A stretch of 64,000 bases of DNA from NCBI GenBank assembly GCA_964486335.1, contig CAZAMB010000003.1:62001-126000 (forward strand), given 5' to 3'. The stretch is from CAZAMB01 sp964486335 (GTDB lineage Bacteria; Planctomycetota; Phycisphaerae; UBA1845). Positions 17,901-26,989 of the stretch are shown piece after piece. The notes beneath the pieces are model-generated. The model was not told the DNA's origin, did not search any database, and saw only the letters and a list, made by a program, of their open reading frames with translations. Every line of letters begins with the position of its first letter. Position 1 is the first letter of the stretch. Made by a program: the position numbers and the translations under genes.

Positions 17901-19061
17901 ATGGTTTGGCGAATGATTCTAGGATTCTTTCTGGCGGGAATCGCGTCTACAGCCGTCGGCCAACCATGCGACCCCGCCGCTCCAAGCACAGCGATCTACG
18001 ACCTTGGCACGGGAACGTACAAAACGTTTGAGGGCGGGTTGTATCCGGGCGGGATCAATGTACGGCCTGCGGGGCATGAGGCGGCCGGGGTGGCTTTGGC
18101 CGAGTCGATTGAACCGCTCGATGTCGACGGCAATCCCGACACGGCTGGCCGCATCGTGCTGATTTCTATCGGGTACAGTAACATGACCCAGGAGTGGGCA
18201 GCCGGGGCGGTGGGCGATCCGGGGTCGATCCCTTTTACTTTCAAAGCCAAGGCTGAGGCATTGCAGCAGGCCGGGGCGGTCAATCCGAAAGTCCTGATTG
18301 TCGATGGAGCCAAAGGCGGGCAGGCAACCAACGCGTGGGCGGCGCCGATCAACCCGTCCCAGGACCCCTGGTTCACGGCGCTGACCCGGTTGACCAACGC
18401 AGGTTCAAGCCGCTTTCAGGTTCAGATCGCGTGCGTCAAGGTGGCGCATGCCGGCCCGAACCAGTGCATGGCCGCAGATGGCAGCGCAACCGGCGACGCC
18501 GGGCTCATCGCCTTCAACAGCGCGGCCACGGCGCGGAACCTCAAGAGCGCGTTTCCCAACATCAAGCTTGCGTATTTCTTGACGCGGACTTATGGCGGCT
18601 ACGCTCTCACCCAGTTGAATCCCGAACCCTTCGCTTATGAAACGGGTTTTGGCGTGAAATGGATGATTGAAGCGCAGATCGCAGCGACAGGCGAGTATGG
18701 CAACCTGAATTTCGATCCACAAAACGGTCCTGTCGTAGCTCCGTGGCTGGCGTGGGGTCCTTATATTTGGGCCAACGGAACCAATCCCAACGGTCTCGGC
18801 ATCTTCTTTGATCTCGATGACTTTCGCCCCGATGATCGCACACACCCGGCCCGGGGCGCAGTAGACAAAGTCAGCGGTGCGCTCGCCAACTTTTTCCTCA
18901 CGGATTCCACAACAGCCCCGTGGTTCGCAGCCAGCCAGCCGCCCGCACCGATCCCCGCAATATCTGCGATGGGTGTAATTGGTTTGGCCGCCGCCTTGTT
19001 GATCGTAGGTGGAGTCCTCATACGGCGTAGTGCCAACTTCACGGCACAGCGAGAGCCTTGA
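17901..19061 (+). CDS. Exported SGNH-hydrolase-like protein with IPTL/PEP-CTERM-type anchor
   Basis: The ATG at 17901 follows GGAGG and gives 386 residues with a signal peptide (MVWRMILGFFLAGIASTAVG). The middle has an SGNH-like pattern: an early ISIGYSN strand-turn where GDS would be, GAKGGQ, a central FPNIKLAYFLTR strand, and a late DDRTHPARG segment like the Asp-x-x-His block. The C-terminus (IPAISAMGVIGLAAALLIV, then an RR pair) matches the IPTL-CTERM sorting tail: short motif, hydrophobic span, basic end. It is probably exported and processed at the tail. The enzymatic role is tentative. Confidence 0.65.
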   Translation: MVWRMILGFFLAGIASTAVGQPCDPAAPSTAIYDLGTGTYKTFEGGLYPGGINVRPAGHEAAGVALAESIEPLDVDGNPDTAGRIVLISIGYSNMTQEWAAGAVGDPGSIPFTFKAKAEALQQAGAVNPKVLIVDGAKGGQATNAWAAPINPSQDPWFTALTRLTNAGSSRFQVQIACVKVAHAGPNQCMAADGSATGDAGLIAFNSAATARNLKSAFPNIKLAYFLTRTYGGYALTQLNPEPFAYETGFGVKWMIEAQIAATGEYGNLNFDPQNGPVVAPWLAWGPYIWANGTNPNGLGIFFDLDDFRPDDRTHPARGAVDKVSGALANFFLTDSTTAPWFAASQPPAPIPAISAMGVIGLAAALLIVGGVLIRRSANFTAQREP

Positions 19062-19576
19062 CCAACCCGACGGCTACCCAATGACTGTCCCTGATATCCT
19101 TACTCGTGGCAATGGTCCCGAGCGCCTCAGCGGCACAAGAGTGACGGACGGCGCTTTCGAAATCTCGAACACCGGACCAATGCGATGAGCGGAGAGGCCA
19201 AACATGACAGCGGGGAGCCGGAGTGGGATTCGACTGTTGTCGGGCCTGCACGGCATTCGAGGATTTGACCTGCCCCCGAATTCGGTACCAGTTGTCATGA
19301 GTGTGGGTTCATGGTCTCTCGGACGGGCAAGCGGAGTCGGAAGGAGCAAGGGGCATTGTGGATTGCTGCCGGGGATCTTCCGTCATCGGGCGGGCATCCC
19401 TTCTACGTGCAAGTCAACAAGAACCTGGACGCGGCGGGATTTGACCGTTCAGTCGAATCGTGCCGCCGCGCGTTTTATGCGGAATACAACGGTTTCACCA
19501 CGGGCTGCTAAGCGGTCCATCGCGTCGCAAGTAGCAGCATTCGATATCCCGATTCCTAGCCGCAGAACGCAGGCCG
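19062..19576. other. 515-base region holding a transposase remnant
   Basis: This stretch between two convergent genes contains the transposase fragment at 19311-19511 and otherwise only chance frames. No inverted repeats bounding a full insertion sequence could be seen, so the element appears degraded. Confidence 0.45.
19311..19511 (+). pseudogene. N-terminal fragment of a transposase
   Basis: The 66-residue frame contains KEQGALWIAAGDLPSSGGH, then PFYVQVNKNLDAAGFDRSVE and FYAEYNG. This matches the N-terminus of a widespread transposase family whose members read roughly LW(V/I)A..DLP..GHPFY.RLN..L...GFD.FVE..C..FYA. Full-length members exceed 400 residues. This copy stops after FTTGC, where the rest of the protein should follow. 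It is therefore a decayed insertion-sequence remnant. Confidence 0.6.
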
Positions 19577-19879
19577 TCACGCGTCCACCGTCGCGAACAT
19601 CATGTGAATCAAGTCGCCAGCGAAACCCATCACGTCCTTGCCCGCGGCCTTGCCCTCCGGGCTGCCCAGCGCGGCCTTCAAGGCATCGCCACTATCAAAA
19701 TAAATCTCGGCCATCAGATAGAACTTCGGCTCGCCACCCGGCGATCCCGTGAATCGGCAGACTTCCATCCGTCGCAGTCCCGGCATTTTTTTCGCCAGCG
19801 GCGCATGGACTTCGGTGTAGTGTTTTTCAAACGCGGCCACGTCCGCGGGCTTCTTGTATAAGGCAACCAGTTTGACCAC
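19577..19879 (-). CDS. EthD family protein
   Basis: The protein of about 100 residues has the EthD ferredoxin-like (dimeric alpha-beta barrel) pattern: VKLVALYKKPADVAAFEKHY, then APLAKKMPGL and FYLMAEIYFDS. Family members are small proteins of ill-defined or heme-related degradative roles. I place the start at GTG 19879, six bases after AAGGAG. A TTG at 19885 overlaps the upstream stop but sits directly on that ribosome-binding site. It follows the thioesterase-like gene and is probably cotranscribed. Confidence 0.85.
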   Translation of the reverse strand: MVKLVALYKKPADVAAFEKHYTEVHAPLAKKMPGLRRMEVCRFTGSPGGEPKFYLMAEIYFDSGDALKAALGSPEGKAAGKDVMGFAGDLIHMMFATVDA

Positions 19880-19881
19880 CG

Positions 19882-20280
19882 TCAACTCCTTTCGAGATAC
19901 CGACTCAAATGTTCCTTGTTCATGACGACCTGCACTTGCCGTCCACGCGCAAGCAGTCGTTCGCCGTCAAAGGCGGTTAGTTCGCACACGACGCGCACAT
20001 GGTGCGCCCGTTGGACTTCCTTCAAGGCAGCTCGAACCCTGACGACCCGCCCAACCGGACACGGCGCCAAATGATCAACGCTCACGTGCGAACCGATCCC
20101 TTCCTCATAGGCCTCCAGGAAATCCGCGAGCACTTTCCGAGCTGCAAGCTCGAAGTGGTGTGCCACCGACCAGGTCGAATAAACTCGGTGGATTACCACG
20201 CCGTCAAACGCCGGGCACATGTCCGGAGTGATTTCAACCGTGATTTCACGGATGATGCCGGGTTCAAATCCGGGTTTCAT
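19882..20280 (-). CDS. Hot-dog thioesterase, fluoroacetyl-CoA-thioesterase-like
   Basis: The 132-residue protein matches the FlK-like hot-dog thioesterases, with the early VYSTWSVAHHFELAARK segment and the central GIGSHVSVDHLAPCPVG, where His lies in the active-site region. The function is probably hydrolysis of an acyl-CoA or other thioester. The substrate is unknown. It is upstream of and nearly overlaps the EthD gene, with which it likely forms a two-gene operon. Confidence 0.8.
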   Translation of the reverse strand: MKPGFEPGIIREITVEITPDMCPAFDGVVIHRVYSTWSVAHHFELAARKVLADFLEAYEEGIGSHVSVDHLAPCPVGRVVRVRAALKEVQRAHHVRVVCELTAFDGERLLARGRQVQVVMNKEHLSRYLERS

Positions 20281-20413
20281 GGTGGTGCGCCGCCATTTGG
20301 TTTCGAGACGCCTGCCAGGCCCTTTTTTCGCAGTCTATCGCGACCGGCGGACCGCCGTCAAAGTACAGGCTCGTTGATTGACGACCGCCGGCTCCGTGGT
20401 AAAATGAGGGGCT

Positions 20414-21061
20414 ATGGTTCGAAGGCTAGGAATCGTCATATTGGGCCTCGTTTTGCCGACCTTGGCCGGGTCGGCGTCGGCTGCGCCGAAAACCGGCCTC
20501 GTCACGGGAACATGGGACCTCGCGATCGAGTTTACCGATCCGCAGCGGCTCACCGTTCCCATGGCCGGCGGCCGCTCGGAGACCTATTGGTACGTGGTCT
20601 ACCGGGTTGTCAATCGTACCGGGCAGGACGTTCAGTTTTTTCCTTCGTTTCGACTCGTGACCAATACACTGGACGTTGTGGATGCGGGCGATGGTGTGCA
20701 TCCGTCGGCGTACGATCGCATCGCCGCACTAAACAACCGGGAGTTTCCGTTTTTCGCGCCTCCGGCCAAAGTGTCGGGGTTGCTGCTTCAGGGCGAGGAG
20801 AATTCTCGCTCTTCGGCGGCCGTGTTCAAAGCGTTCAACCCGGAGGCGAGTTCGTTCACGGTGTTCATGTCGGGCATGTCGGGACAGGTCGAACGGGTCA
20901 ACAACCCGGCCTTCAATCCGAAATCGCCCGAAGGTGAAGCGAATCCGCGATCGTTTTTGTTTCGGCGAACGTTGGCGGTCCAATATGACCTGCCCGGCGA
21001 TGCACAAACGCGAGCCTACGCCACGCCCATTCGTCGAAACCGTGAATGGGTGATGCGTTGA
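20414..21061 (+). CDS. Exported protein of unknown function
   Basis: The 215-residue protein has a signal peptide (about 1-23, ending SASAAPK) and then a mostly beta-type sequence (for example ETYWYVVYRVVNRTGQDVQFF and SFTVFMSGMSGQVERV). No enzymatic motif is visible. The ATG is preceded by GAGGGG. It sits 73 bases before rpmA on the same strand. A periplasmic location is inferred from the signal peptide and the lack of a membrane anchor. I recognise no named family. Confidence 0.7.
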   Translation: MVRRLGIVILGLVLPTLAGSASAAPKTGLVTGTWDLAIEFTDPQRLTVPMAGGRSETYWYVVYRVVNRTGQDVQFFPSFRLVTNTLDVVDAGDGVHPSAYDRIAALNNREFPFFAPPAKVSGLLLQGEENSRSSAAVFKAFNPEASSFTVFMSGMSGQVERVNNPAFNPKSPEGEANPRSFLFRRTLAVQYDLPGDAQTRAYATPIRRNREWVMR

Positions 21062-21134
21062 CGGCAGTGATTGCGGAATGTTGATGAAGAGCAGGTTCGA
21101 CGGGTGCTGCCCGTTTTCTTCGGAGTAGATCGTC

Positions 21135-21380
21135 ATGGCACACAAAAAAGGTCAGGGTTCGTCGCGGAACGGTCGGGACAGCAGCCCACAGTTTCTGGGC
21201 CTCAAGCGCCACGCCGGGCAGGCGGTTACCTGCGGCACGATTCTGGTGCGTCAGAAAGGTACCCCATTCCATGCCGGGCACGGGGTTGGCTGCGGCCGCG
21301 ATCACACGCTCTTCGCTCTCCGAGACGGCATCGTCCAGTTCCGCGGGCGAAAGGTGGACGTGCTCGCCTCGACAAATTGA
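21135..21380 (+). CDS. rpmA: 50S ribosomal protein L27
   Basis: The 81-residue protein starts MAHKKGQGSSRNGRDS and carries the L27 core (LGLKRHAGQAVTCGTILVRQ, then GTPFHAGHGVGCGRDHTLFA). L27 sits near the peptidyl-transferase centre. rpmA usually follows rplU and precedes obg. Here rplU is not adjacent and a small zinc-ribbon gene lies between rpmA and obg. The length is typical. Confidence 0.97.
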   Translation: MAHKKGQGSSRNGRDSSPQFLGLKRHAGQAVTCGTILVRQKGTPFHAGHGVGCGRDHTLFALRDGIVQFRGRKVDVLASTN

Positions 21381-21516
21381 CGCTCACGAAATCGGTCTTG
21401 CTGCACCAATCTGTGGTCGTTTTTGGCGATCCAAGCAGCGCAAGTTGGCGGATTCGACAAAGCGGATTCAATTCGTTTCATGATGTCGGGTCTTGGCGAA
21501 ATCCGCCGTGCTCGCC

Positions 21517-21897
21517 ATGAAGTACAAAACGCTATTTCGACTGTTCGTGAAGGCGCTTGGGTTGTACCTTGCCCTCACCGCTCTTGACTCTGCTTTGTTC
21601 GCGTTGGGTACGGTTTCCGTTGCTGTAATCAATGACTGGCCGGGTCGCCCTTTGTCTTCGAGTTTTCTCTTTAACTCCATTCCTGCCCTCTTGCAGGTCG
21701 GAATCGGCTCATACTTGTTTCTTCGAGGCGAGTGGATCGTTAATCTGGCCATTCCAAGCAACCGGCCATATTGCCCTGAATGTGCATACGATCTGACGGG
21801 CGCCGCGTCCGAGCGGTGCCCCGAATGCGGCACGCCGTTTCGATGGGAAAACGTGAAGCCAATAAACGAAATTGGAAACGAGAAGTTAGCAAATTGA
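21517..21897 (+). CDS. Small membrane protein with a C-terminal zinc ribbon
   Basis: The ATG at 21517 gives about 126 residues. Hydrophobic spans at about 5-30 and in the middle are followed by a CPEC-x12-CPEC pair (YCPECAYDLTG and RCPECGTPF), a rubredoxin-like zinc ribbon of the kind common in planctomycetes. An in-frame TTG at 21493 would add eight residues. It lies between rpmA and obg, 137 bases after rpmA, splitting a usually contiguous pair. The function is unknown. Confidence 0.6.
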   Translation: MKYKTLFRLFVKALGLYLALTALDSALFALGTVSVAVINDWPGRPLSSSFLFNSIPALLQVGIGSYLFLRGEWIVNLAIPSNRPYCPECAYDLTGAASERCPECGTPFRWENVKPINEIGNEKLAN

Positions 21898-21957
21898 AAA
21901 ATCGGTCAACACCGTCGACGAATCCACTCTTTCCGCTTTTCAGTTCGGTCTTGTTCC

Positions 21958-23016
21958 ATGCTTGTTGATCGCGCGGAAATCTACGTTCGTGCCGGCAAGG
22001 GAGGTGACGGTTGTGTCAGCTTCCGCCGCGAGAAGTTCATCCCCAAGGGCGGACCCGATGGCGGTGACGGCGGCGACGGCGGAAGCGTCTTTGTCGTGGC
22101 CACACCCGGCGTCGATACGCTGCTCGACTTCGCCGGCAAACACCACTGGATCGCCGAAAACGGTCGGCCGGGCATGGGCAAGAAAATGTACGGCAAGAAG
22201 GGCGAAGACCTTGTTCTCAAACTGCCGCTGGGAACGCTGATTTTCGATCGCGACACGGATATTCTCATCCGCGATCTCAGCGCTCACGGCGAAAGAATTT
22301 GCATCGCCGTCGCCGGCAAGGGCGGCCGAGGCAACGTCAAGTTCGCCTCAGCGACGCACCAGACGCCGCGCGAATTCGAACCGGGCACGCCCGGACAGGA
22401 GCGCTGGCTTCGTCTGGAACTCAAGCTTTTCGCAGACGTCGGTGTCGTTGGATTGCCGAACGCCGGCAAGAGCACCTTGCTCTCGCGCCTGTCCCGCGCA
22501 AAACCGAAGATCGCCGACTACCCGTTCACGACGCTCGAACCGCAGCTCGGCATCGTCGAACTTCCCGGACTGCGCCGATTCGTCATGGCCGATATTCCCG
22601 GACTGATCGAAGGCGCGCACGAAGGCGCCGGACTTGGCGACGCTTTCTTGCGTCACATCGAACGGACCCGAGTGATTCTTCACCTTGTCGATGTCGGCAG
22701 CGAGTACGGCGAGTCGACGCCCGCCCAAGCCTATGCCACCATTCGCAACGAATTGTCCAAATACAGCGACGTACTCGCGGCCAAGGAGGAATTGGTCGTG
22801 GCCAACAAGGTGGACCTGACCGACGGCGAAGCCGCCGCACGGGAGTTGGCCGACGCGATCGGCAAGGATGTGTTGCCGATCAGCGCCGTGGCGGGTATAG
22901 GACTTCCCGCGATGACCGAGCGACTTTGGGATGTCGTTCGTCGCGCCAAGGAATCCGCCGATTCGCCCCCCGCTGGTGAATCGGCTGGGGCCGATCAAAC
23001 GGTGCTGACGCCATGA
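21958..23016 (+). CDS. obg: GTPase Obg (CgtA)
   Basis: Obg is a ribosome-associated GTPase needed for 50S maturation and stress control. The 352-residue protein has the glycine-rich Obg fold (VRAGKGGDGCVSFRREKFIP, then GGPDGGDGGDGG), G1 GLPNAGKST at about 161-169, DIPGLIEGAHEG as G3, NKVD as G4 and SAVAG as G5. There is no long C-terminal OCT domain. It overlaps coaX by four bases (ATGA). Confidence 0.97.
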   Translation: MLVDRAEIYVRAGKGGDGCVSFRREKFIPKGGPDGGDGGDGGSVFVVATPGVDTLLDFAGKHHWIAENGRPGMGKKMYGKKGEDLVLKLPLGTLIFDRDTDILIRDLSAHGERICIAVAGKGGRGNVKFASATHQTPREFEPGTPGQERWLRLELKLFADVGVVGLPNAGKSTLLSRLSRAKPKIADYPFTTLEPQLGIVELPGLRRFVMADIPGLIEGAHEGAGLGDAFLRHIERTRVILHLVDVGSEYGESTPAQAYATIRNELSKYSDVLAAKEELVVANKVDLTDGEAAARELADAIGKDVLPISAVAGIGLPAMTERLWDVVRRAKESADSPPAGESAGADQTVLTP

Positions 23017-23810
23017 TTCGACTTCCCAAGTTCGACCCCGACGTTCCCATCATTGTCGTGGACATTGGAAATACATCCACGAAGGTGGCGACGTGGCACG
23101 GCGGCACCTTGACGCCCGTCATTGCCACTCCGACGGGAAACGCGCCAGCCTTTGATAAGATTTACCGCGCTCATCGAGACGATGTCATCCGGAAGCGACC
23201 GGGCGCCACCGTGGTCGGATCCGTCGTGCCGAACGCCTTGGCGGAAATCTGCGAATACGTGAGAGCGAATAATGAGCGCGACGCTTTGGTCGTCGGCGAG
23301 ACTTTGCCGCTTCCGATGGACGTCGCCGTCTCCGATGCCAAGGCGATCGGGGTCGATCGCGTTTGCCAGGCGGCCGCCGCGTTTGATCGGTTGAAGACCA
23401 GCTGCACGGTCGTATCGTTTGGGACGGCCGTCACAATCGACCTCGTCAGCGACGAAGGCGACTTGCTCGGCGGGGCGATTTTGCCCGGAATCGAACTTCA
23501 ATTCCGTGCCCTCAAAGAGTTCACGGCCGTACTGCCCAAAGCGTCGCCCGGTTTTCCCGCATTGCCGTTCGGACGCGACACGGTGGAAGCCATTCAAACC
23601 GGTGTTTGTCGTGGAATCGCTGGCGCCGCGCGCGAAATCGTGGAAGGTTACGCGGCTCATTTGAATCGCTGGCCCCAGGTGATTGCCACTGGCGGCAACG
23701 CGGAATTTATGATGGTTGCTTGCGACTTCATCGACACCTGGGCGTCGGACCTTACGCTGCGCGGCATCGCCCTCGCCTTCGAAAAACACCTTCACGCACA
23801 AGGCGCATGA
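23013..23810 (+). CDS. coaX: Type III pantothenate kinase
   Basis: CoaX phosphorylates pantothenate, the first step of CoA synthesis. The 265-residue protein shows the acetate/sugar kinase fold motifs of CoaX: DIGNTSTKVATW near the start, GVDRVCQAAAA in the middle, FGTAVTIDLVSDEGDLLGGAI, and a late VIATGGNAEFM. It is translationally coupled to obg at its start and to the MnmE-like gene at its end (both ATGA). That coupling suggests one mRNA. Confidence 0.95.
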   Translation: MIRLPKFDPDVPIIVVDIGNTSTKVATWHGGTLTPVIATPTGNAPAFDKIYRAHRDDVIRKRPGATVVGSVVPNALAEICEYVRANNERDALVVGETLPLPMDVAVSDAKAIGVDRVCQAAAAFDRLKTSCTVVSFGTAVTIDLVSDEGDLLGGAILPGIELQFRALKEFTAVLPKASPGFPALPFGRDTVEAIQTGVCRGIAGAAREIVEGYAAHLNRWPQVIATGGNAEFMMVACDFIDTWASDLTLRGIALAFEKHLHAQGA

Positions 23811-24985
23811 CTGCCTCGCCGGAACAACACCTCGCATACCTGCTCACTCCTCCGGGGACGGGAGCCATCGCGGTCATTCGGGTTTCAGGGCCGAATACTC
23901 GCGCGATCCTGTCGCCGCACTTCAAGCCCATCCGGGGAGCAACCATGGACGCGATCGCTCTCAACCGCCTTGCCTACGGTCAGTTCATGGATGGCGATGA
24001 AGTGATTGACGACATTCTGGTTGGATTCACGGAGCATTTGACCGGCGATTGCGCCGTCGACCTCTCTTGCCACGGAGGCGTTCGTGTCGTGCAGCGAATT
24101 CTCGGCGCGCTGGAGAAGCGCGGAGTACGGCTCGCTCCTTCCGCTGCCTCATTGAACGCCGCCTGGCCTACCGGAAACCGTGTGGAACGCGAAGCCATCG
24201 AAGCCGTGGCCACGGCAATGACCCGACGCGCCGTGTGGTTTGCCGCTCGAATGCGCGCGCAGCTCGTCCGGCGGATTGAAGAGTTGGCAGACCTAGCCAT
24301 GTTCGATCTCACAGCTGCAAAGAAGCAACTCCAATTCTTGGCTGGTAGTGAGCCCGCCGCGCGAATACTTCTCGAAGGCGCGACAATCGCCCTGATCGGT
24401 CCGCCGAATTCCGGCAAGTCAACTCTGTTCAATCGACTGGTCGGTCGAGACGCGGCGATGACCTCACCGAAACCGGGAACCACTCGCGATTGGGTTTCCG
24501 CGACCGTAGAAATGGACGGGGTGCCGTTGACCCTGATGGATACGGCTGGCCGTCGTGAACCTGCGGACCAACTTGAAGAAGCCGCCATCGCGAAAGGCGT
24601 CATCGAAGTCGATCGCGCTAATTGCGTTGCCCTCGTCCTGGACGGTTCCGAGCCGCTGGAGGGAATGAATCCACTCGTCTTCGGCATGGCCTGTGATTTG
24701 ATCGTCGTCAACAAAGCGGACTGCCCCGCGAACTGGCGTCGCGAAGAACTGAGATTTCTCCAACCTTCGTTGACAGAAAAGGTTGTGAGGGTTTCGGCGC
24801 TAAGTGGAATCGGAATCGACCGACTTGAAACGGTCTTTCTAGAATGCCTAGGGTTAGGCTCCTTTGATGACAATGTCCCCTCGGTTTTCACAAGCCGTCA
24901 GCTCCGTTCGGTCGAAGCTGCCGTCGCCGCTAAAACGGCTGTTGAGTTCACGATCATATTGCGTAGCGATTTCATTGGTGCTTGA
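23807..24985 (+). CDS. MnmE/TrmE-like tRNA modification GTPase, divergent and lacking the C-terminal cysteine
   Basis: MnmE with MnmG modifies uridine 34 of tRNA. The true start is ATG 23807 (ATGA overlap with coaX), giving 392 residues against about 450 in typical MnmE. The N-terminal TrmE_N-like part includes TPPGTGAIAVIRVSGP and LSCHGG. The GTPase has GPPNSGKS (198-205), GTTRD, DTAG (245-248) and NKAD (302-305). The helical region is shortened, and the terminus reads RSDFIGA where MnmE ends in a Cys-Ile-Gly-Lys motif with the catalytic cysteine. The modification activity is therefore doubtful. Confidence 0.75.
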   Translation: MTASPEQHLAYLLTPPGTGAIAVIRVSGPNTRAILSPHFKPIRGATMDAIALNRLAYGQFMDGDEVIDDILVGFTEHLTGDCAVDLSCHGGVRVVQRILGALEKRGVRLAPSAASLNAAWPTGNRVEREAIEAVATAMTRRAVWFAARMRAQLVRRIEELADLAMFDLTAAKKQLQFLAGSEPAARILLEGATIALIGPPNSGKSTLFNRLVGRDAAMTSPKPGTTRDWVSATVEMDGVPLTLMDTAGRREPADQLEEAAIAKGVIEVDRANCVALVLDGSEPLEGMNPLVFGMACDLIVVNKADCPANWRREELRFLQPSLTEKVVRVSALSGIGIDRLETVFLECLGLGSFDDNVPSVFTSRQLRSVEAAVAAKTAVEFTIILRSDFIGA

Positions 24986-25190
24986 TTAGCCACGCATTCA
25001 CTCTTGGGCCTATAATTCACCGCCCGGCGGCTGCCGGCAGACGGCGTGGCGATCGCTGAAAATCGCGGACCGCCGAGACTGAGGATTCGCATTGAAGCGC
25101 GGTCAGTGCGCTCCTACAGTCTAGATTGAGGTGCATCTTTGATCGAGTCGCCGGAAAGCCCGGCGTCCGCGACGGTTTCTTGGTACGCTC

Positions 25191-26426
25191 ATGTCGATAG
25201 ATGATTCACATGTCGCCCGACTTGTTGTGGAGCGTAAGCTCTGCACGGCAAATGAAGTGGAGCTCGTTCGAGCGGAACAGAAGAGTCTGACCGATAAAGG
25301 TCACCAGATTTCCTTCGGCGATCTCCTCGTCCAGCACGGTTACGTCACGCATTCACAAGTTAAGCGACTCCATATGGCCATGGACGAAGATTCCATGTAC
25401 CGCCCGGCGCAACAGATTCCGGGCTTTCAGGTGCTCAGCAAACTCGGGCAAGGCGCCATGGCCGTCGTGTTCAAGGCCAAGCAACTGAGTCTGGACCGCA
25501 TCGTGGCGATCAAGGTTCTCCCCAAACGACTAAGTGAGAATCCTGAATTCGTTGAACGGTTCTATCGTGAGGGTCGAGCGGCGGCCCGACTCAACCATGC
25601 CAACATCGTGCAGGCATTCGACGTCGGCGAATCAGGCGGATACCACTATTTCGTCATGGAGTACATCGACGGCAAGACCGTCTATGACTTGATCGGCGAC
25701 GCCAAGCCGATGGGCGAAAAAGAGGCCATTCGAATCATTATTCAGTGCGCCAAGGCGCTCCAGCACGCCCACGAACAAGGGTTGATCCACCGCGACGTGA
25801 AGCCCAAAAACCTGATGCTCACCAAGGCCGGAGACGTCAAGCTGGCCGATATGGGTCTGGCACGGGAGGTGGGCGATTTCGCCACCGCCACGGCCGAGGC
25901 GGGCCGAGCCTATGGCACCCCCTATTACATCAGTCCCGAGCAGATTCGTGGCGAAATCTCGATCGATGCGCGGGCCGACATTTACGGACTTGGCGCCACC
26001 TTTTATCACATGGTCACGGGTCGGGTTCCGTTCGACGGCACGACGCCTTCGGCCGTAATGCACAAACATCTCAAAGAGCCGCTGATTCCGCCCGATCACC
26101 TCAACAAATCCCTGTCCGCGGGAGTCGGAGAGATCATCGAAGTGATGATGGCGAAGGGCGCAGACGATCGTTATCCATCCACTGCCGAACTCGTTGCTGA
26201 TCTGGAAGCAGTGCTCGCCGGCGAACCGCCGTTTCAGGCGCGAAAAAAGTACGACAATCGACTCCTTGAGGATCTTGCGACCGGGGGAAAAGTCATTACG
26301 GACCAGGACGCTGCAAATCAAGCGGCGGCGGCGGCTTCCCGTAATCAGGCGCAGGTTGCGATGGTAGTGTTGGGCGTTCTTCTTGCGATTTCGCTCTTGA
26401 TCAACATCTTCTTTGTTGTTCGCTAG
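25191..26426 (+). CDS. Membrane-anchored Ser/Thr protein kinase
   Basis: The 411-residue protein has a soluble N-terminal region (1-75) of unknown fold, and an Hanks-type kinase with glycine loop GQGAMAVVF (86-94), Lys108, catalytic HRDVKPKN (200-207), a DMG in place of DFG (220-222) and YISPEQIRG. One C-terminal transmembrane span follows (about 389-409), with no extracellular sensor. The kinase would face the cytoplasm as a tail-anchored protein. A perfect TATAAT lies at 25011, 175 bases upstream, without a matching -35. Its stop overlaps the convergent gene's stop by four bases. Confidence 0.92.
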   Translation: MSIDDSHVARLVVERKLCTANEVELVRAEQKSLTDKGHQISFGDLLVQHGYVTHSQVKRLHMAMDEDSMYRPAQQIPGFQVLSKLGQGAMAVVFKAKQLSLDRIVAIKVLPKRLSENPEFVERFYREGRAAARLNHANIVQAFDVGESGGYHYFVMEYIDGKTVYDLIGDAKPMGEKEAIRIIIQCAKALQHAHEQGLIHRDVKPKNLMLTKAGDVKLADMGLAREVGDFATATAEAGRAYGTPYYISPEQIRGEISIDARADIYGLGATFYHMVTGRVPFDGTTPSAVMHKHLKEPLIPPDHLNKSLSAGVGEIIEVMMAKGADDRYPSTAELVADLEAVLAGEPPFQARKKYDNRLLEDLATGGKVITDQDAANQAAAAASRNQAQVAMVVLGVLLAISLLINIFFVVR

Positions 26427-26989
26427 TCACAACGCACAATCGAATGATCCGGCGGAAGCGGATTGGGGTTCTCACGTCGAGCACGGCCGTGCCACGCGAT
26501 CTCCGCCGCCCAATCCCCCGGAGCTCCAAGGCTCCCCCCGATTTCCGATAGCTCCGCGGGAACAACTTCCATGCATAGTCGCAATGTCTCATTGGCCTTG
26601 AGGAAACGATCAAAAAATTGCTCCAAGGCCAGTGCGGATTCTTCCGCCGTCCGCGATCCGTCTCGCTTGTTCCAAATCCGAATTCGAAATTGCTCAACGT
26701 AATAGCCGTGACGCTCGCTGATATCAAAATAGAGTCGGTTTTTATCTCCGGATGTGTTCACCTCAACACGTACATCAAGATCAGGCTTTTCCGTCGGCTC
26801 CCTTCCGGGAAGCGGAAACGTATCAAGCGTTTGCTGGTTCGCCTTGATCTCCGCCCGCTCTTGAGGTGAGACGGTATCGGAAAAGTCGTCTTCTTCGTAA
26901 ACCGGGGTGACCGGTTTGCTCTTGGCCGAAGCGAAGTAGATCGCCAACGCACCGGCCACAGCAAGCAAAAACAATAATCTCGCTTTCAT
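26423..26989 (-). CDS. Membrane-anchored or secreted protein of unknown function
   Basis: The 188-residue protein starts with a hydrophobic helix (about 4-22), a signal peptide or N-terminal anchor. A Pro- and acid-rich linker (YEEDDFSDTV) and a C-terminal domain with mixed charge (LDVRVEVNTSGDKNRLYFD, FRIRIW) follow. No family is recognised. It is on the strand opposite the kinase and convergent with it. Confidence 0.65.
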   Translation of the reverse strand: MKARLLFLLAVAGALAIYFASAKSKPVTPVYEEDDFSDTVSPQERAEIKANQQTLDTFPLPGREPTEKPDLDVRVEVNTSGDKNRLYFDISERHGYYVEQFRIRIWNKRDGSRTAEESALALEQFFDRFLKANETLRLCMEVVPAELSEIGGSLGAPGDWAAEIAWHGRARRENPNPLPPDHSIVRCD

